The notes under the pieces were generated by a model that was not told the origin of the DNA, made no database searches, and saw nothing but the letters and a program-made list of their open reading frames with translations. A stretch of DNA of 23,766 nt from JBFWWW01 sp050245975 (lineage in GTDB: Bacteria; Pseudomonadota; Alphaproteobacteria; Rhizobiales; Hyphomicrobiaceae). A program made the translations under genes and the position numbers. The DNA is taken from the NCBI GenBank assembly GCA_050245975.1, contig JBFWWW010000043.1, forward strand, positions 1 through 23,766. The letters are read 5' to 3'. Below are positions 1-8,954 of this stretch, in pieces. How positions within the stretch are numbered: position 1 is the stretch's first letter; every line of letters starts with the position of its first letter.

Positions 1-1212
1 CTTCTGGATGGGGATGACGTTGTGGAGCGCATCCGGTCCCTGCGACAGGAATTTCTTGATGTTGCGGGCAGCCTGGCGGATGCGATGCTCGTTCTCCACC
101 AGCGCGATGCGCACGAAGCCCTCGCCGTATTCGCCGAACCCAAGGCCCGGCGAGACGGCCACATCGGCACGCTCGATGAGCAGCTTGGCGAACTCGACCG
201 AGCCGACGCCGCGGAAGGCCTCCGGGATCGGCGCCCAGGCGAACATCGAGGCCGGCGGCGCTGGAATGGTCCAGCCCGCGCGGGCAAAGGATTCAACGAG
301 GCAATCGCGCCGGCCCTTGTAGATGCGGCGCATCTCGTCGACGCAATCCTGCGGGCCGTTCAGCGCGGCGGCCGCGGCCACCTGCACCGGCGTGAACGCG
401 CCGTAGTCGAGATAGGACTTCACGCGCGCAAGCGCGGCGATGAGGCGCTCGTTGCCGACCGCGAAGCCCATGCGCCAGCCGGGCATCGCATACGTCTTCG
501 ACAGCGAGGTGAACTCCACCGTCACGTCCATCGCGCCCGGGACCTGGAGCACGGACGGCGGCGGGTTGTTCTCGAAGTAGATCTCGGCGTAGGCGATATC
601 GGACAGGATAATGAGATCGAGCCGCTTCGCGAGCTGCACCGCCTCGACATAGAAGTCGAGGTCGGCTGTCAGCGCCGTCGGGTTCGAGGGATAGCTCAGC
701 ACCATCGCCAGCGGACGCGGCACCGAATGCTTCACCGCGTGCTCGACGCCGCGCAGGAACTCAGGCCCGTTGTTGGCCGGGATGTGCCGGATCGCGGCGC
801 CCGAGATGATGAAGCCGAACTCGTGGATGGGGTAGGTGGGGTTGGGCACCAGGATGACGTCGCCCGGCGCCGTGATCGCCTGCGCCATGTTGGCGAAGCC
901 TTCCTTCGAGCCCAGCGTCGCCACCACCTGGGTCTCGGGGTTGAGCTTAACGCCGAAGCGCCGCTCGTAGTAGGCGGCCTGGGCGCGGCGCAGTCCGGGA
1001 ATGCCCTTGGAGGCCGAATACCGGTTGGTGCGCGGCTTGCCCACCGTTTCCACCAGCTTGTCGACGATATGCTGCGGCGTCGGCATGTCCGGGTTGCCCA
1101 TGCCGAGATCGATGATGTCGGCGCCGCGGGCCCGGGCTCCGGCCTTGAGGCGGTTAACCTCGGCGAAGACGTAGGGCGGCAGGCGCTTGATCCGGTGAAA
1201 ATCTTCGAACAC
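1..1212 (-). CDS. Class I/II PLP aminotransferase, AlaC/DapL type (3' end cut)
   Basis: This is a fold-type I PLP-dependent aminotransferase, probably cytosolic. The protein reads RIKRLPPYVFAEVNRLK near the N-terminus, then DLGMGNPDMPTP and SYPSNPTA. The PLP-binding lysine lies in SLSKTYAMPGWRMGF (K239 from the GTG). The sequence tracks E. coli AlaC (glutamate-pyruvate aminotransferase) almost throughout; alphaproteobacterial homologues are often labelled LL-diaminopimelate aminotransferase, so the substrate is uncertain. I see 404 codons and no stop, so only a few C-terminal residues should be missing. The chosen start is GTG at 1212, just before the conserved EDFHRIKRLPPY; there is no strong ribosome binding site, and no in-frame ATG lies between it and the phaC side of the spacer. 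From memory, related genomes often carry a homoserine dehydrogenase gene downstream, which would be outside this window. Confidence 0.9.
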   Translation of the reverse strand, partial: MFEDFHRIKRLPPYVFAEVNRLKAGARARGADIIDLGMGNPDMPTPQHIVDKLVETVGKPRTNRYSASKGIPGLRRAQAAYYERRFGVKLNPETQVVATLGSKEGFANMAQAITAPGDVILVPNPTYPIHEFGFIISGAAIRHIPANNGPEFLRGVEHAVKHSVPRPLAMVLSYPSNPTALTADLDFYVEAVQLAKRLDLIILSDIAYAEIYFENNPPPSVLQVPGAMDVTVEFTSLSKTYAMPGWRMGFAVGNERLIAALARVKSYLDYGAFTPVQVAAAAALNGPQDCVDEMRRIYKGRRDCLVESFARAGWTIPAPPASMFAWAPIPEAFRGVGSVEFAKLLIERADVAVSPGLGFGEYGEGFVRIALVENEHRIRQAARNIKKFLSQGPDALHNVIPIQK

Positions 1213-1289
1213 GGGCGGTTGTCCGTCTATTGGGTTGTAGAAGCCGCTAGAAACCCCGACATCTTGTCGCGGGCTGGGCGGCGACGCCC

Positions 1290-1319
1290 TGTGTACTGCC
1301 CGGCAGCCCCTGCCGTCAA
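1290..1319 (-). promoter_or_regulatory. Possible sigma70-type promoter of the aminotransferase gene
   Basis: On the minus strand TTGACG (1314-1319) is followed after 18 nt by TACACA (1290-1295), about 78 nt upstream of the GTG start. The match is imperfect and the spacer is one base longer than ideal. The rest of the 249-nt spacer between the two divergent genes (1213-1461) shows no other feature I can support. Confidence 0.3.
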
Positions 1320-1461
1320 AGCCGCAGGCCCCGGGGCTGGCCGGAAACGCTCGAATCGGGAATTCAGGTCCGATTCTTGCGGCGTTTAGGCGAAATGACA
1401 AGAAATGCGATAAGAGAGAGTGCATAGCCCACCCGGGCGATTCCCGCGAAGCGAGTTGCCG

Positions 1462-3282
1462 ATGCAGAAGCCCACCAAAGACCCCCAGCAGGCCACAGGC
1501 GCTTTCGATCTGGGGGCCTACGCCATCACCAATCCCGATACGTTCGCGCACAACGTGCTGCGGCTGGTCGAGGAAGGCGGCAAGGTGATGTCAGGACTGC
1601 TCGGCCAGGCCGACGGGAAGGCGGTGGTCAACCCGTCCGAATTCGCCGAGGCGGCAAAGCTTTTCACCGACGTGGCGCAGGCCTGGGTCTCCGAGCCGGC
1701 AAAACTCGCCGAGACGCAGGCGGCGCTGATCCGCGACTACGCCGAACTGTGGAATCGCAGCGCTCACCGGGCCTTGGGCGAGGCGGTCGAGCCGCTTGTG
1801 ACCCCGGAGCCCGGCGACAACCGCTTCAAGGATCCGGACTGGACCCGGATTCCCTATTTCGACTTCTGGAAGCAGTTCTATCTCATCACGACGCGCTGGC
1901 TCGAAGGCCTGCTGCGCGACACCGAGGGCCTCGACGAGCGCACGCGCCAGCGCGCCGAGTTCCTGCTGCGCCAGGTTGCGAGCGCCTTCTCGCCCTCCAA
2001 CTTCCCGCTCACCAATCCGGAGGTGCTGCGCGAGACGTTCCATTCCAACGCCAGCAATCTGGTGCGCGGCATGGAAAACCTCGCCAACGACATGGCGAAG
2101 GGCGGCGACCTGCTGCAGATCAGCCAGACCGACACCACCGTCTTCGAGGTGGGCCGCAACGTCGCGACCACGCCGGGCAAGGTCATCTTCCAGAACGACC
2201 TGCTGCAGCTCATCCAGTACACGCCGACGACCGAGCAGGTGCACGAGATCCCGTATCTGATCGTGCCGCCGTGGATCAACAAGTTCTACATCCTTGATCT
2301 CACCGCCGAGCGTTCCTTCATCAAGTACGCCCTCGACCAGGGCTTCACGGTCTTCATCGTCTCGTGGGTCAATCCGGACCAGCGTCTCGCGCACAAGACG
2401 TTCGAGGACTACATGAACGAGGGCATTCTCGCCGCGGCCGACGCCGTGACGCGAGAGACCGGCATCAAGAAGATCAACGTGCTGGGCTATTGCGTCGGCG
2501 GGACGCTGCTCGGCACCACGCTCTCCTATCTCGCCGCACGCGGCGAGGACGTCTTCAACTCCGCGACATTCCTCGCCGCCCAGGTCGACTTCACCAAGGC
2601 CGGCGACCTGCTGCTCTTCATCGATGATGCGCAGCTCAAGTCGCTGGAAGAGATGATGGCCGAGCGCGGCTATCTCGACGGCTCGCGCATGGCGACGGTG
2701 TTCAACATGCTGCGGCCGAAGGACCTGATCTGGCCCTACATCGTCAACAACTACATGCTGGGCAAGAAGCCGTTCCCGTTCGACCTCCTGTTCTGGAACC
2801 AGGATTCGACACGGATGACGCCCGCCAACCACAGTTTCTACCTGCGCGAGTTCTACCACGACAACAAGCTCGCCCGCGGACAGCTGCAGATCGGCGGCAT
2901 CCGCCTCGACCTCGGCAAGGTGAAGCTGCCGATCTACGAGCTGGCGGCGCGCGAGGACCACATCGCGCCGGCCAAGTCGGTGTTCATCGGCGCCAACCTG
3001 TTCGGCGGGCCCGTGACCTATGTGCTGGGCGGGTCGGGGCACATCGCGGGCGTCATGAACCCTGCCGCGAAACCCAAGTACCAGTACTGGACCAACGACC
3101 GGCGGGCCGCGACCTACGAGGCCTGGGTCGAGACGGCCACCGAGCACAAGGGCTCCTGGTGGCCGCACTGGGCAGCTTGGCTCGCCTCCCACTCGGGCCC
3201 GATGATCCCGGCCCGCCGCCCCGGCGCGCGCCTCGGCGTGATCGAGGACGCGCCCGGCAGCTACGTGAAGGTGAAGAGCTGA
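1462..3282 (+). CDS. phaC: Class I poly(3-hydroxyalkanoate) synthase PhaC
   Basis: PhaC polymerises (R)-3-hydroxyacyl-CoA, usually 3-hydroxybutyryl-CoA, into polyhydroxyalkanoate at the surface of storage granules. The protein is 606 aa from ATG 1462, the usual class I length. It has the PhaC N-terminal domain followed by an alpha/beta-hydrolase fold. The lipase-like box reads GYCVGG with nucleophile C344 (codon at 2491). The other triad members are D499 in AREDHIAP and H527 in GGSGHIAGV. The conserved FWNQDSTRM segment is present. ATG 1462 follows GAAGCGAG at a reasonable distance; an in-frame GTG at 1420 after AAGAGAGA would add 14 residues and cannot be excluded. No phaA, phaB, phasin or phaR gene is adjacent, so the synthase stands alone. 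It converges on metY. Confidence 0.96.
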   Translation: MQKPTKDPQQATGAFDLGAYAITNPDTFAHNVLRLVEEGGKVMSGLLGQADGKAVVNPSEFAEAAKLFTDVAQAWVSEPAKLAETQAALIRDYAELWNRSAHRALGEAVEPLVTPEPGDNRFKDPDWTRIPYFDFWKQFYLITTRWLEGLLRDTEGLDERTRQRAEFLLRQVASAFSPSNFPLTNPEVLRETFHSNASNLVRGMENLANDMAKGGDLLQISQTDTTVFEVGRNVATTPGKVIFQNDLLQLIQYTPTTEQVHEIPYLIVPPWINKFYILDLTAERSFIKYALDQGFTVFIVSWVNPDQRLAHKTFEDYMNEGILAAADAVTRETGIKKINVLGYCVGGTLLGTTLSYLAARGEDVFNSATFLAAQVDFTKAGDLLLFIDDAQLKSLEEMMAERGYLDGSRMATVFNMLRPKDLIWPYIVNNYMLGKKPFPFDLLFWNQDSTRMTPANHSFYLREFYHDNKLARGQLQIGGIRLDLGKVKLPIYELAAREDHIAPAKSVFIGANLFGGPVTYVLGGSGHIAGVMNPAAKPKYQYWTNDRRAATYEAWVETATEHKGSWWPHWAAWLASHSGPMIPARRPGARLGVIEDAPGSYVKVKS

Positions 3283-3304
3283 GGCGGCACCGGCCGGCGC
3301 CGCC
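3283..3304. terminator. GC-rich hairpin between convergent phaC and metY
   Basis: GGCGGC (3283-3288) and GCCGCC (3299-3304) form a 6-bp stem with a 10-nt loop, starting directly after the phaC stop. It lies in the 31-nt gap between two convergent stop codons, so it could serve both strands. There is no T tract, so intrinsic termination is uncertain. Confidence 0.35.
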
Positions 3305-3313
3305 CGCTTCCGG

Positions 3314-4612
3314 CTAGGCCTGCGCCAACGCCTGTTCCAGATCGCCGATGATGTCGGCCTTGTCCTCGATGCCGATGGACAGGCGCACGACATCGTCGCC
3401 GGCGCCGGCCGCGGCGCGCTGCTCCTTCGTCAACTGGCTGTGCGTCGTCGATGCCGGATGGATCACGAGGCTGCGCGTGTCGCCGATGTTGGCCAGATGC
3501 GAGAACATCTTCAGCCCGGCGACGAACTTTACACCTGCCTCGTAGCCGCCCTTGAGCCCGAACGTGAACACCGCGCCGGCCCCCTTCGGGCAGATTTTCT
3601 TGGCAACGGGATTGTACTTGTTCTCCGGCAGGCCGGCATAGTTCACCCATGCCACCTTCGGATGCTTCGCGAGCCACTGGGCGACAGCCAGCGCGTTCTC
3701 GCAATGCCTGGCCATGCGCAACGGCAGCGTCTCGATGCCGTTGAGGATGAGGAACGCGTTCATCGGCGCGATGGCCGGGCCGAGGTCGCGCAGTCCCATC
3801 ACGCGGGCGGCGATGGCGAAGGCGAAGTTGCCGAAGGTCTCGGCCAGCACCATGCCGTTGTAGCTGGCGTTGGGCGCCGTCAGCGTCGGATATCTGGCGC
3901 CGGCCTTGATCCAGTCGTACGTGCCGCAGTCGACGATCACGCCGCCGACCGAATTGCCGTGGCCGCCGAGAAATTTCGTCAGCGAATGGACGATGATGTC
4001 GGCGCCGTGCTGCTTGGGCTGGCAGAGGTAGGGCGTCGCCAGCGTGTTGTCGACGATGAGCGGGATGCCGTGCTTCTTGGCGATGGCGCCGATGGCGGCG
4101 AGATCGACGACAACGCCGCCCGGGTTGGCGATCGACTCGCAGAACAGCGCCTTCGTCTTCGGCGTGATCGCCTTCTCGAAGCTCTCCGGATCGGTGGAAT
4201 CGGCCCAGACGACGTTCCAGTTGAACTTCTTGAAGGAGTGATTGAACTGGTTGATCGAGCCGCCATAGAGCTGGCGGCCGGCAACGAACTCGTCGCCCGG
4301 CTCCAGCAGCGTGTGGAACGCCAGGAACTGCGCCGCATGGCCAGAGGCGACGGCGAGCGCCGCCGTACCGCCCTCGAGCGCCGCAAGCCGTTGCTCCAGC
4401 ACGGCCTGGGTGGGGTTCATGATGCGCGTGTAGATGTTGCCGAAGACCTGCAGCCCGAACAGGGCAGCGGCATGCTCGGCATCGTTGAAGACGTACGACG
4501 TCGTCTGATAGATCGGCGTGGCGCGCGCCCCCGTGGAGGGATCGGGAGCCGCGCCGGCATGGATCGAAAGCGTCGCAAAGCCGGGCGTCCTGTCGGGCGT
4601 CTCACTGGTCAT
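3314..4612 (-). CDS. metY: O-acetylhomoserine sulfhydrylase (Cys/Met metabolism PLP enzyme)
   Basis: This enzyme forms homocysteine from O-acetylhomoserine and sulfide, using PLP, in direct-sulfhydrylation methionine synthesis. The 432-aa protein has the family N-terminus FATLSIHAGAAPDPSTGARATPIYQTTSY, the segment NIYTRIMNPT, and the Schiff-base lysine K213 in HSLTKFLGGHGNSVGG. Its length and the C-terminal region LTKEQRAAAGAGDDVVRLSIGIED fit the MetY group better than the shorter cystathionine-synthase or MetZ groups. The start is ATG 4612, because AAGGAGGA lies seven bases upstream; the frame stays open further upstream but would run into the divergent transporter gene. A candidate promoter with an embedded palindrome lies upstream. 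I saw no SAM-II or SAH riboswitch consensus in the leader. Confidence 0.95.
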   Translation of the reverse strand: MTSETPDRTPGFATLSIHAGAAPDPSTGARATPIYQTTSYVFNDAEHAAALFGLQVFGNIYTRIMNPTQAVLEQRLAALEGGTAALAVASGHAAQFLAFHTLLEPGDEFVAGRQLYGGSINQFNHSFKKFNWNVVWADSTDPESFEKAITPKTKALFCESIANPGGVVVDLAAIGAIAKKHGIPLIVDNTLATPYLCQPKQHGADIIVHSLTKFLGGHGNSVGGVIVDCGTYDWIKAGARYPTLTAPNASYNGMVLAETFGNFAFAIAARVMGLRDLGPAIAPMNAFLILNGIETLPLRMARHCENALAVAQWLAKHPKVAWVNYAGLPENKYNPVAKKICPKGAGAVFTFGLKGGYEAGVKFVAGLKMFSHLANIGDTRSLVIHPASTTHSQLTKEQRAAAGAGDDVVRLSIGIEDKADIIGDLEQALAQA

Positions 4613-4654
4613 GGAAGCATCCTCCTTGAAGGTCTCGCGCTGGCGGCCATGAGC

Positions 4655-4683
4655 GTTTAGTGTGCCGGCACTGTCAACGTCAA
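4655..4683 (-). promoter_or_regulatory. Candidate metY promoter with palindromic operator-like spacer
   Basis: On the minus strand TTGACG (4678-4683) is followed after 17 nt by CTAAAC (4655-4660), giving a transcript start about 35 nt before the metY ATG. A perfect 10-bp palindrome, GTGCCGGCAC (4662-4671), fills most of the spacer, where a bound repressor would block RNA polymerase. An overlapping TTGACA (4672-4677) is a second possible -35. The regulator, if any, is unknown. Confidence 0.4.
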
Positions 4684-4738
4684 AAAAGCGATAACGATAT
4701 TCGGCCCGGGAGCATGGGAACGCCATGACGGCAGGCGT

Positions 4739-5971
4739 ATGACGGCGGCAGATGTGCATGGCGCCCACGCGGCGCGAACGCGGTCCATCGCGCTCCTTGC
4801 CGTGGCGCAGGTGGCGGCATTGGCGCTGTGGTTTTCAACGACCGCCGCCTTGCCCGGCCTGCTGCAGCAGCGCGCGCTGTCGCCCTGGACGCAGTCGCTG
4901 TTCACGAGCGCCGTCCAGCTCGGCTTCGTGATCGGCAGCCTCGTCAGCACGGCGCTCGGTCTTGCCGACCGGCTCGATCCGAGGCGCTTCTTTGCGGTCT
5001 CCGCGCTCGTCGGCGCGGCCGCCAACGGGCTCATCGTCACATTGGACCCTGCCTCACCGCTCGTCATCGCGCTCCGCCTCGTCACGGGCGTGGCGCTCGC
5101 GGGCGTTTACCCGGTGGGCATGAAGATGGTGGCGAGCTGGGCCGAGGGCGATCTCGGCCTGCTCGTCGGCCTCCTTGTGGGGGCTCTGACGCTGGGCTCG
5201 GCCCTGCCGCATCTCTTCAACTCCTTCGGCGGCGTCGCCTGGCAGACCGCGCTGCTCATGGCTTCGGCTTCGGCCATCGTCGCGGCCGGGCTCGTGTTTG
5301 GCGTGGCCGTAGGTCCACGCTTTGCGAAAGGTGCGGGCTTCCGCCGCGAGCTGATCCGCCGCGCCTGGGACGACAAGCCGATCCGGCTCGCCATCCTCGG
5401 CTACCTCGGCCACATGTGGGAGCTCTATGCGGTCTGGGCCTGGATCGGCGTGTTCTTCCTCGCCCGCCTGCAGGCCGAGAGCCAGATCGCGGCAACAGGC
5501 ACGCGCGCGGCGCTGGCGAGCTTCGCGGTGATCGCGGCCGGTGCACTCGGGTGCCTGTTCGGCGGCTGGATCGCCGACCGCTGGGGCCGCACGCGCCTCA
5601 CCGCGCTGTCGATGGCGATCTCGGGCGCCTGCTGCATTCTGGCCGGCGTCGCCTGGAGCGGGCCGCTTTGGGCGCTCGTGGCGCTGTCGCTGGTGTGGGG
5701 CTTTTTCATCGTGTCGGATTCCGCGCAGTTCTCCTCCTGCGTCGCCGAGCTCGCCGATGCCGGCATGGTCGGGACGATGCTGACGCTGCAGACGGCGCTC
5801 GGGTTCACGCTGACCCTGGCGACGATCCACCTGATGCCGCATTTCGTCGACTGGTTCGGCTGGCGATGGGCGTTTGCGCCGCTCGCGGTCGGACCCTTCC
5901 TCGGCGTGTGGGCCATGCTGGCCTTGCGCGCGATGCCGGCCAGCGAGCGGCTTGCGGGCGGACGGCGTTGA
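4739..5971 (+). CDS. Major facilitator superfamily transporter
   Basis: This is a 410-aa inner-membrane protein with about 12 hydrophobic segments. It carries the MFS loop signatures: ADRLDPRRF between helices 2 and 3, and GGWIADRWGRTRLTAL between helices 8 and 9. Helix 1 begins in SIALLAVAQVAALALWFSTTAALPGLL. The substrate cannot be told from the sequence. The start is ATG 4739; ATG 4725 ends after four codons in another frame, and the ribosome binding site is weak. It diverges from metY across 126 nt. The TPR gene follows 48 nt downstream with its own strong ribosome binding site, so the two may be cotranscribed, but no functional link is evident. Confidence 0.9.
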   Translation: MTAADVHGAHAARTRSIALLAVAQVAALALWFSTTAALPGLLQQRALSPWTQSLFTSAVQLGFVIGSLVSTALGLADRLDPRRFFAVSALVGAAANGLIVTLDPASPLVIALRLVTGVALAGVYPVGMKMVASWAEGDLGLLVGLLVGALTLGSALPHLFNSFGGVAWQTALLMASASAIVAAGLVFGVAVGPRFAKGAGFRRELIRRAWDDKPIRLAILGYLGHMWELYAVWAWIGVFFLARLQAESQIAATGTRAALASFAVIAAGALGCLFGGWIADRWGRTRLTALSMAISGACCILAGVAWSGPLWALVALSLVWGFFIVSDSAQFSSCVAELADAGMVGTMLTLQTALGFTLTLATIHLMPHFVDWFGWRWAFAPLAVGPFLGVWAMLALRAMPASERLAGGRR

Positions 5972-6019
5972 TCGCACACTGGCGACCGCTCAACCGTCCG
6001 CATACCGACAGGAGGCCCG

Positions 6020-7375
6020 ATGCCCGCAACCGACCTGCACGGCCTTCCCCTCACCGTCGCGTCCGCCGATGCGGCCGACGCGTTCAATGACGTCGTACTG
6101 GGCTATCTGTCCTATCGCGCAGATGTGCCCCAGCGCCTCGCCGGGTTGCTGGCGGCAGATGGCGACTGTCCGATGGCGCACGTGCTCAGGGGTGCGTTCA
6201 CGCTGCTGTCGTTCCGCCAGGCCAGCGTGCCGGCCGCGCGCGAAGCGCTGCTTCAGGCGCAGAGCCTGTCCGCGGCGGCGACCGAGCGCGAGCGCATGCA
6301 CATCGCCGCGCTCGCCCATTGGACGGCCGGCGATCTCGACGCCACGCTCGGCACCTGGGAGCAGATCCTCGACGCGCATCCGCTCGACGTGCTGGCGTTC
6401 CGCATGCACCACTTCATCGCCTTCTGGCACGGGCAGCCGGATCGCATGGGCGCAACCGCCGAGACCGCATATCGGACCTGGGGCGGCGAGCTGCCGGGGT
6501 ACGGCTCGCTGCTCGCCTGCCGCTGCTTCGCCAACGAGGAGCTGGGCAACTATGCCATTGCGGAGGAGGCCGGGCGCGCGGCCATCGCGCGCGATCCGGC
6601 CGACCTGTGGGCCGCCCACGGCGTCGCGCACGTGATGGAGATGCAGGGCCGGCGCGAGGACGGCATCGCCTGGCTTCATTCGCTCGAGCCGCACTGGGAC
6701 GGCGGCAACAACCTCAAGCATCACCTGTGGTGGCACCGCGGGCTCTATCACTTCGAGCGGCGCGAGTTCGACACGGTGCTGGCGCTCTACGACCGCAACT
6801 TCCGGAACCTCGCGTCCCCGCTGACGCAGCAGCAGCCCGACCTCTACATCGACGTGCAGAACGCCGCCTCGATGCTCTTCCGCCTCGAGCGGCAGGGCGT
6901 CGACGTCGGCAGCCGCTGGAGCGAGATCGCCGACAAGGCGGAGGCGCGCATCGGCGACTGCCTGTCAGTCTTCACGCTGCCGCACTGGATGATGGCGCTG
7001 GTGGCCGCCGGCCGCTTCGAGAGCGCGGGCCGCATGGTCGAGGCCATGCGCGCCTTTGCCGCCCGCGGCGAAGGTTCGGCAGCACCGCTGGTGCGCGAGT
7101 GCGCGCTGCCCATATCGGAAGCCCTGATCGCGCGCGGACGCGGCGACCCGGCGCGCGCCTGCGAGCTGATGCGGCCGGCGCTGGCGCGCATGCAGAGGCT
7201 CGGCGGCAGCCACGCGCAACAGGATGTTCTGGAGCAGCTTTTTCTCGATTGCGCGGTCGCCGCACGCCGGACGGACGACGTCCGGCTGCTGCTCGATCGC
7301 GTGCGCCGGGAGTTTCCCGACGCCGCGCCCGAAACGCGGCTCGGCTATGCCGAGGCCGCGCGGGCTCTCCAATGA
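6020..7375 (+). CDS. TTC38-like tetratricopeptide repeat protein
   Basis: The 451-aa protein has no signal peptide or membrane segment and resembles the TTC38 family, which is also found in animals. Recognisable shared segments are WEQILDAHPLDVLAF, DPADLWAAHGVAHVMEMQGR, HHLWWHRGLYHFERREFD, ASMLFRLERQGVDVGSRW and LGGSHAQQDVLEQL. It should fold as a helical solenoid. The biochemical role of TTC38 proteins is not known to me, and I assign none. A conspicuous conserved cluster of Trp and His (HHLWWHRG, about residues 233-243) could be a ligand or metal site, which is inference. The start is well supported by AGGAGG five to six bases before ATG 6020. It ends 7 nt from the convergent helicase stop. 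Confidence 0.85.
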   Translation: MPATDLHGLPLTVASADAADAFNDVVLGYLSYRADVPQRLAGLLAADGDCPMAHVLRGAFTLLSFRQASVPAAREALLQAQSLSAAATERERMHIAALAHWTAGDLDATLGTWEQILDAHPLDVLAFRMHHFIAFWHGQPDRMGATAETAYRTWGGELPGYGSLLACRCFANEELGNYAIAEEAGRAAIARDPADLWAAHGVAHVMEMQGRREDGIAWLHSLEPHWDGGNNLKHHLWWHRGLYHFERREFDTVLALYDRNFRNLASPLTQQQPDLYIDVQNAASMLFRLERQGVDVGSRWSEIADKAEARIGDCLSVFTLPHWMMALVAAGRFESAGRMVEAMRAFAARGEGSAAPLVRECALPISEALIARGRGDPARACELMRPALARMQRLGGSHAQQDVLEQLFLDCAVAARRTDDVRLLLDRVRREFPDAAPETRLGYAEAARALQ

Positions 7376-7382
7376 GAGGGTG

Positions 7383-8954
7383 TCAGGCGACGCGCTGACC
7401 CCTGCCGCCGCCTTGTCCGCGATGGGGGCGCCGACGGCGCGGCTTGCCGTGGCCGCCGCCGGGATTGGGGCCGTGGCCTCGTCCCTGCTGCTGACGGGCC
7501 TCACCGGGACCGCGGGTCCAGTTGCGCCACGGTGCCTCGTGCCGGCCCTCGCCGTTCGAGGCTCCGTTCACCTCGGCGCGATCCTTGCGCGGTGTGCTCT
7601 CGTGACGGGCGTCATGCCGCGTGTCGGGGCGGCCATGGCCGCGCGCCTCGCCGCGATGATCGGGCTTGCCGTGATGCGGACGCTCGCCGCCGCGGCCCTG
7701 ACGATGACCGCGGCCGCTGTCCTGGCGCGGCTGGCTCTGCGCGCCGCGATGCGGCGAGGAGCGGTGCCGCTGGCGGTCGCCGCCTTCGGCGCGCGCGATG
7801 GCGTCCGCCGACGGGGCCTGTCCCTGGATGACCGTCAGCTTGCGGCGGATCAAGCGCTCGATGTCGGTGAGGTAGGCCCGCTCGTCGGGTGCGCAGAACG
7901 CGATCGCGATACCCTCCGCGCCGGCCCGTGCCGTGCGGCCGATGCGGTGGACATAGCTCTCGGGAACGTTCGGCAGCTCGAAGTTGATGACGTGCGAGAC
8001 ATCGTCGATGTCGAGCCCGCGTGCGGCGATGTCGGTCGCGACGAGAACGCGCGTGCGCCCCGAGCGGAAACTCTCCAGCGCCTTCTGGCGCGCGCTCTGG
8101 CTCTTGTTGCCGTGGATGGCGTGCGCGGGTACGGCGATCATGGCAAGGAAGCGCGACACGCGGTCCGCCCCCCGTTTCGTGCGGGTGAAGACGATGACGC
8201 GCTGCAACGCCGGATCGGCGAGAAGCTCGCCGAGGAGAGCGCGCTTGGCGCCGGCGTCCACGAACTGCACGCGCTGGTCGATGCGGTCGACGGTCTTGCC
8301 CGCGCGCGCCACCTCGACACGCACGGGATTGTGCAGGATCTCGGCGGCCAGCGCGGCGATGTCGGACGGCATGGTGGCCGAGAACAGCAGCGACTGCCGC
8401 GTCTTCGGCACCATCTTCACGATGCGGCGCACGTCGCGCACGAAGCCGAGATCGAGCATGCGGTCGGCCTCGTCGAGGACGAGGTGGCGCACCTGGTCGA
8501 GCTGGATGTGGCGCTGCTGGATGAGATCGATAAGCCGACCCGGCGTGGCGACGAGGATGTCGACGCCGCGTCGCAGCGCCTGCACCTGCGGACCTTGCCC
8601 GACGCCGCCGAAGATGACGGCGTGGCTGACGCGCACGTGCCGGCCGTAGGCGGACAGGCTGGTGCCGATCTGAATGGCGAGCTCACGCGTCGGCGCGAGG
8701 ATGAGCGCACGCGGCGCCCCGGCCCGCGCCCTCTCGGTCGAAGCCGAGAGATGCGCCAGCAGCGGCAGCGCGAACGCCGCCGTCTTGCCGGTGCCCGTTT
8801 CGGCGATGCCGAGCAGGTCGCGGCCCGCGAGCAGAGGACCGATGGCCTGGCTCTGGATGGGTGTGGGAGAGGTATAGCCGTCCTCGGCCAAAGCGCGGCA
8901 GAGGGGCTCGGCAAGGCCGAGCTCGGCAAATGTCGGAGACGTCAAAGGGTTCAT
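7383..8954 (-). CDS. DEAD-box ATP-dependent RNA helicase, RhlE-like
   Basis: This is an RNA-unwinding or RNP-remodelling ATPase of 523 aa. The Q motif region (FAELGLAEPLCRALAEDGY, then PTPIQ) is at about 9-35. The other motifs are Walker A AETGTGKT 51-58, PTRELA 88-93, TPGR 137-140, DEAD 161-164, SAT 192-194, ATDIAARGLD 306-315 and HRIGRTAR 336-343. The C-terminal tail from about residue 390 is a low-complexity stretch rich in Arg, Gly, His and Gln, typical of RhlE-type enzymes and expected to bind RNA non-specifically. The start ATG 8954 gives the usual short N-terminus (MNPLTSPTFAELGL). Roles in ribosome assembly, RNA decay or cold adaptation are known for relatives, but which applies here is not visible. 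A long leader may precede it. Confidence 0.93.
   Translation of the reverse strand: MNPLTSPTFAELGLAEPLCRALAEDGYTSPTPIQSQAIGPLLAGRDLLGIAETGTGKTAAFALPLLAHLSASTERARAGAPRALILAPTRELAIQIGTSLSAYGRHVRVSHAVIFGGVGQGPQVQALRRGVDILVATPGRLIDLIQQRHIQLDQVRHLVLDEADRMLDLGFVRDVRRIVKMVPKTRQSLLFSATMPSDIAALAAEILHNPVRVEVARAGKTVDRIDQRVQFVDAGAKRALLGELLADPALQRVIVFTRTKRGADRVSRFLAMIAVPAHAIHGNKSQSARQKALESFRSGRTRVLVATDIAARGLDIDDVSHVINFELPNVPESYVHRIGRTARAGAEGIAIAFCAPDERAYLTDIERLIRRKLTVIQGQAPSADAIARAEGGDRQRHRSSPHRGAQSQPRQDSGRGHRQGRGGERPHHGKPDHRGEARGHGRPDTRHDARHESTPRKDRAEVNGASNGEGRHEAPWRNWTRGPGEARQQQGRGHGPNPGGGHGKPRRRRPHRGQGGGRGQRVA

Noticed and set aside
1591..3393. Very long open frame antisense to phaC
   Set aside because: It is a shadow of phaC in high-GC DNA: the product is low-complexity Arg/Gly/Val/Leu-rich, while phaC is unambiguous. 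The same applies to other long antisense frames over metY, the helicase, ctaA, the deacetylase and the Wzz-like gene.
4613..4738. SAM-II or SAH riboswitch upstream of metY
   Set aside because: No conserved core recognisable by eye. The leader after the predicted start is only about 35 nt, too short for these aptamers.
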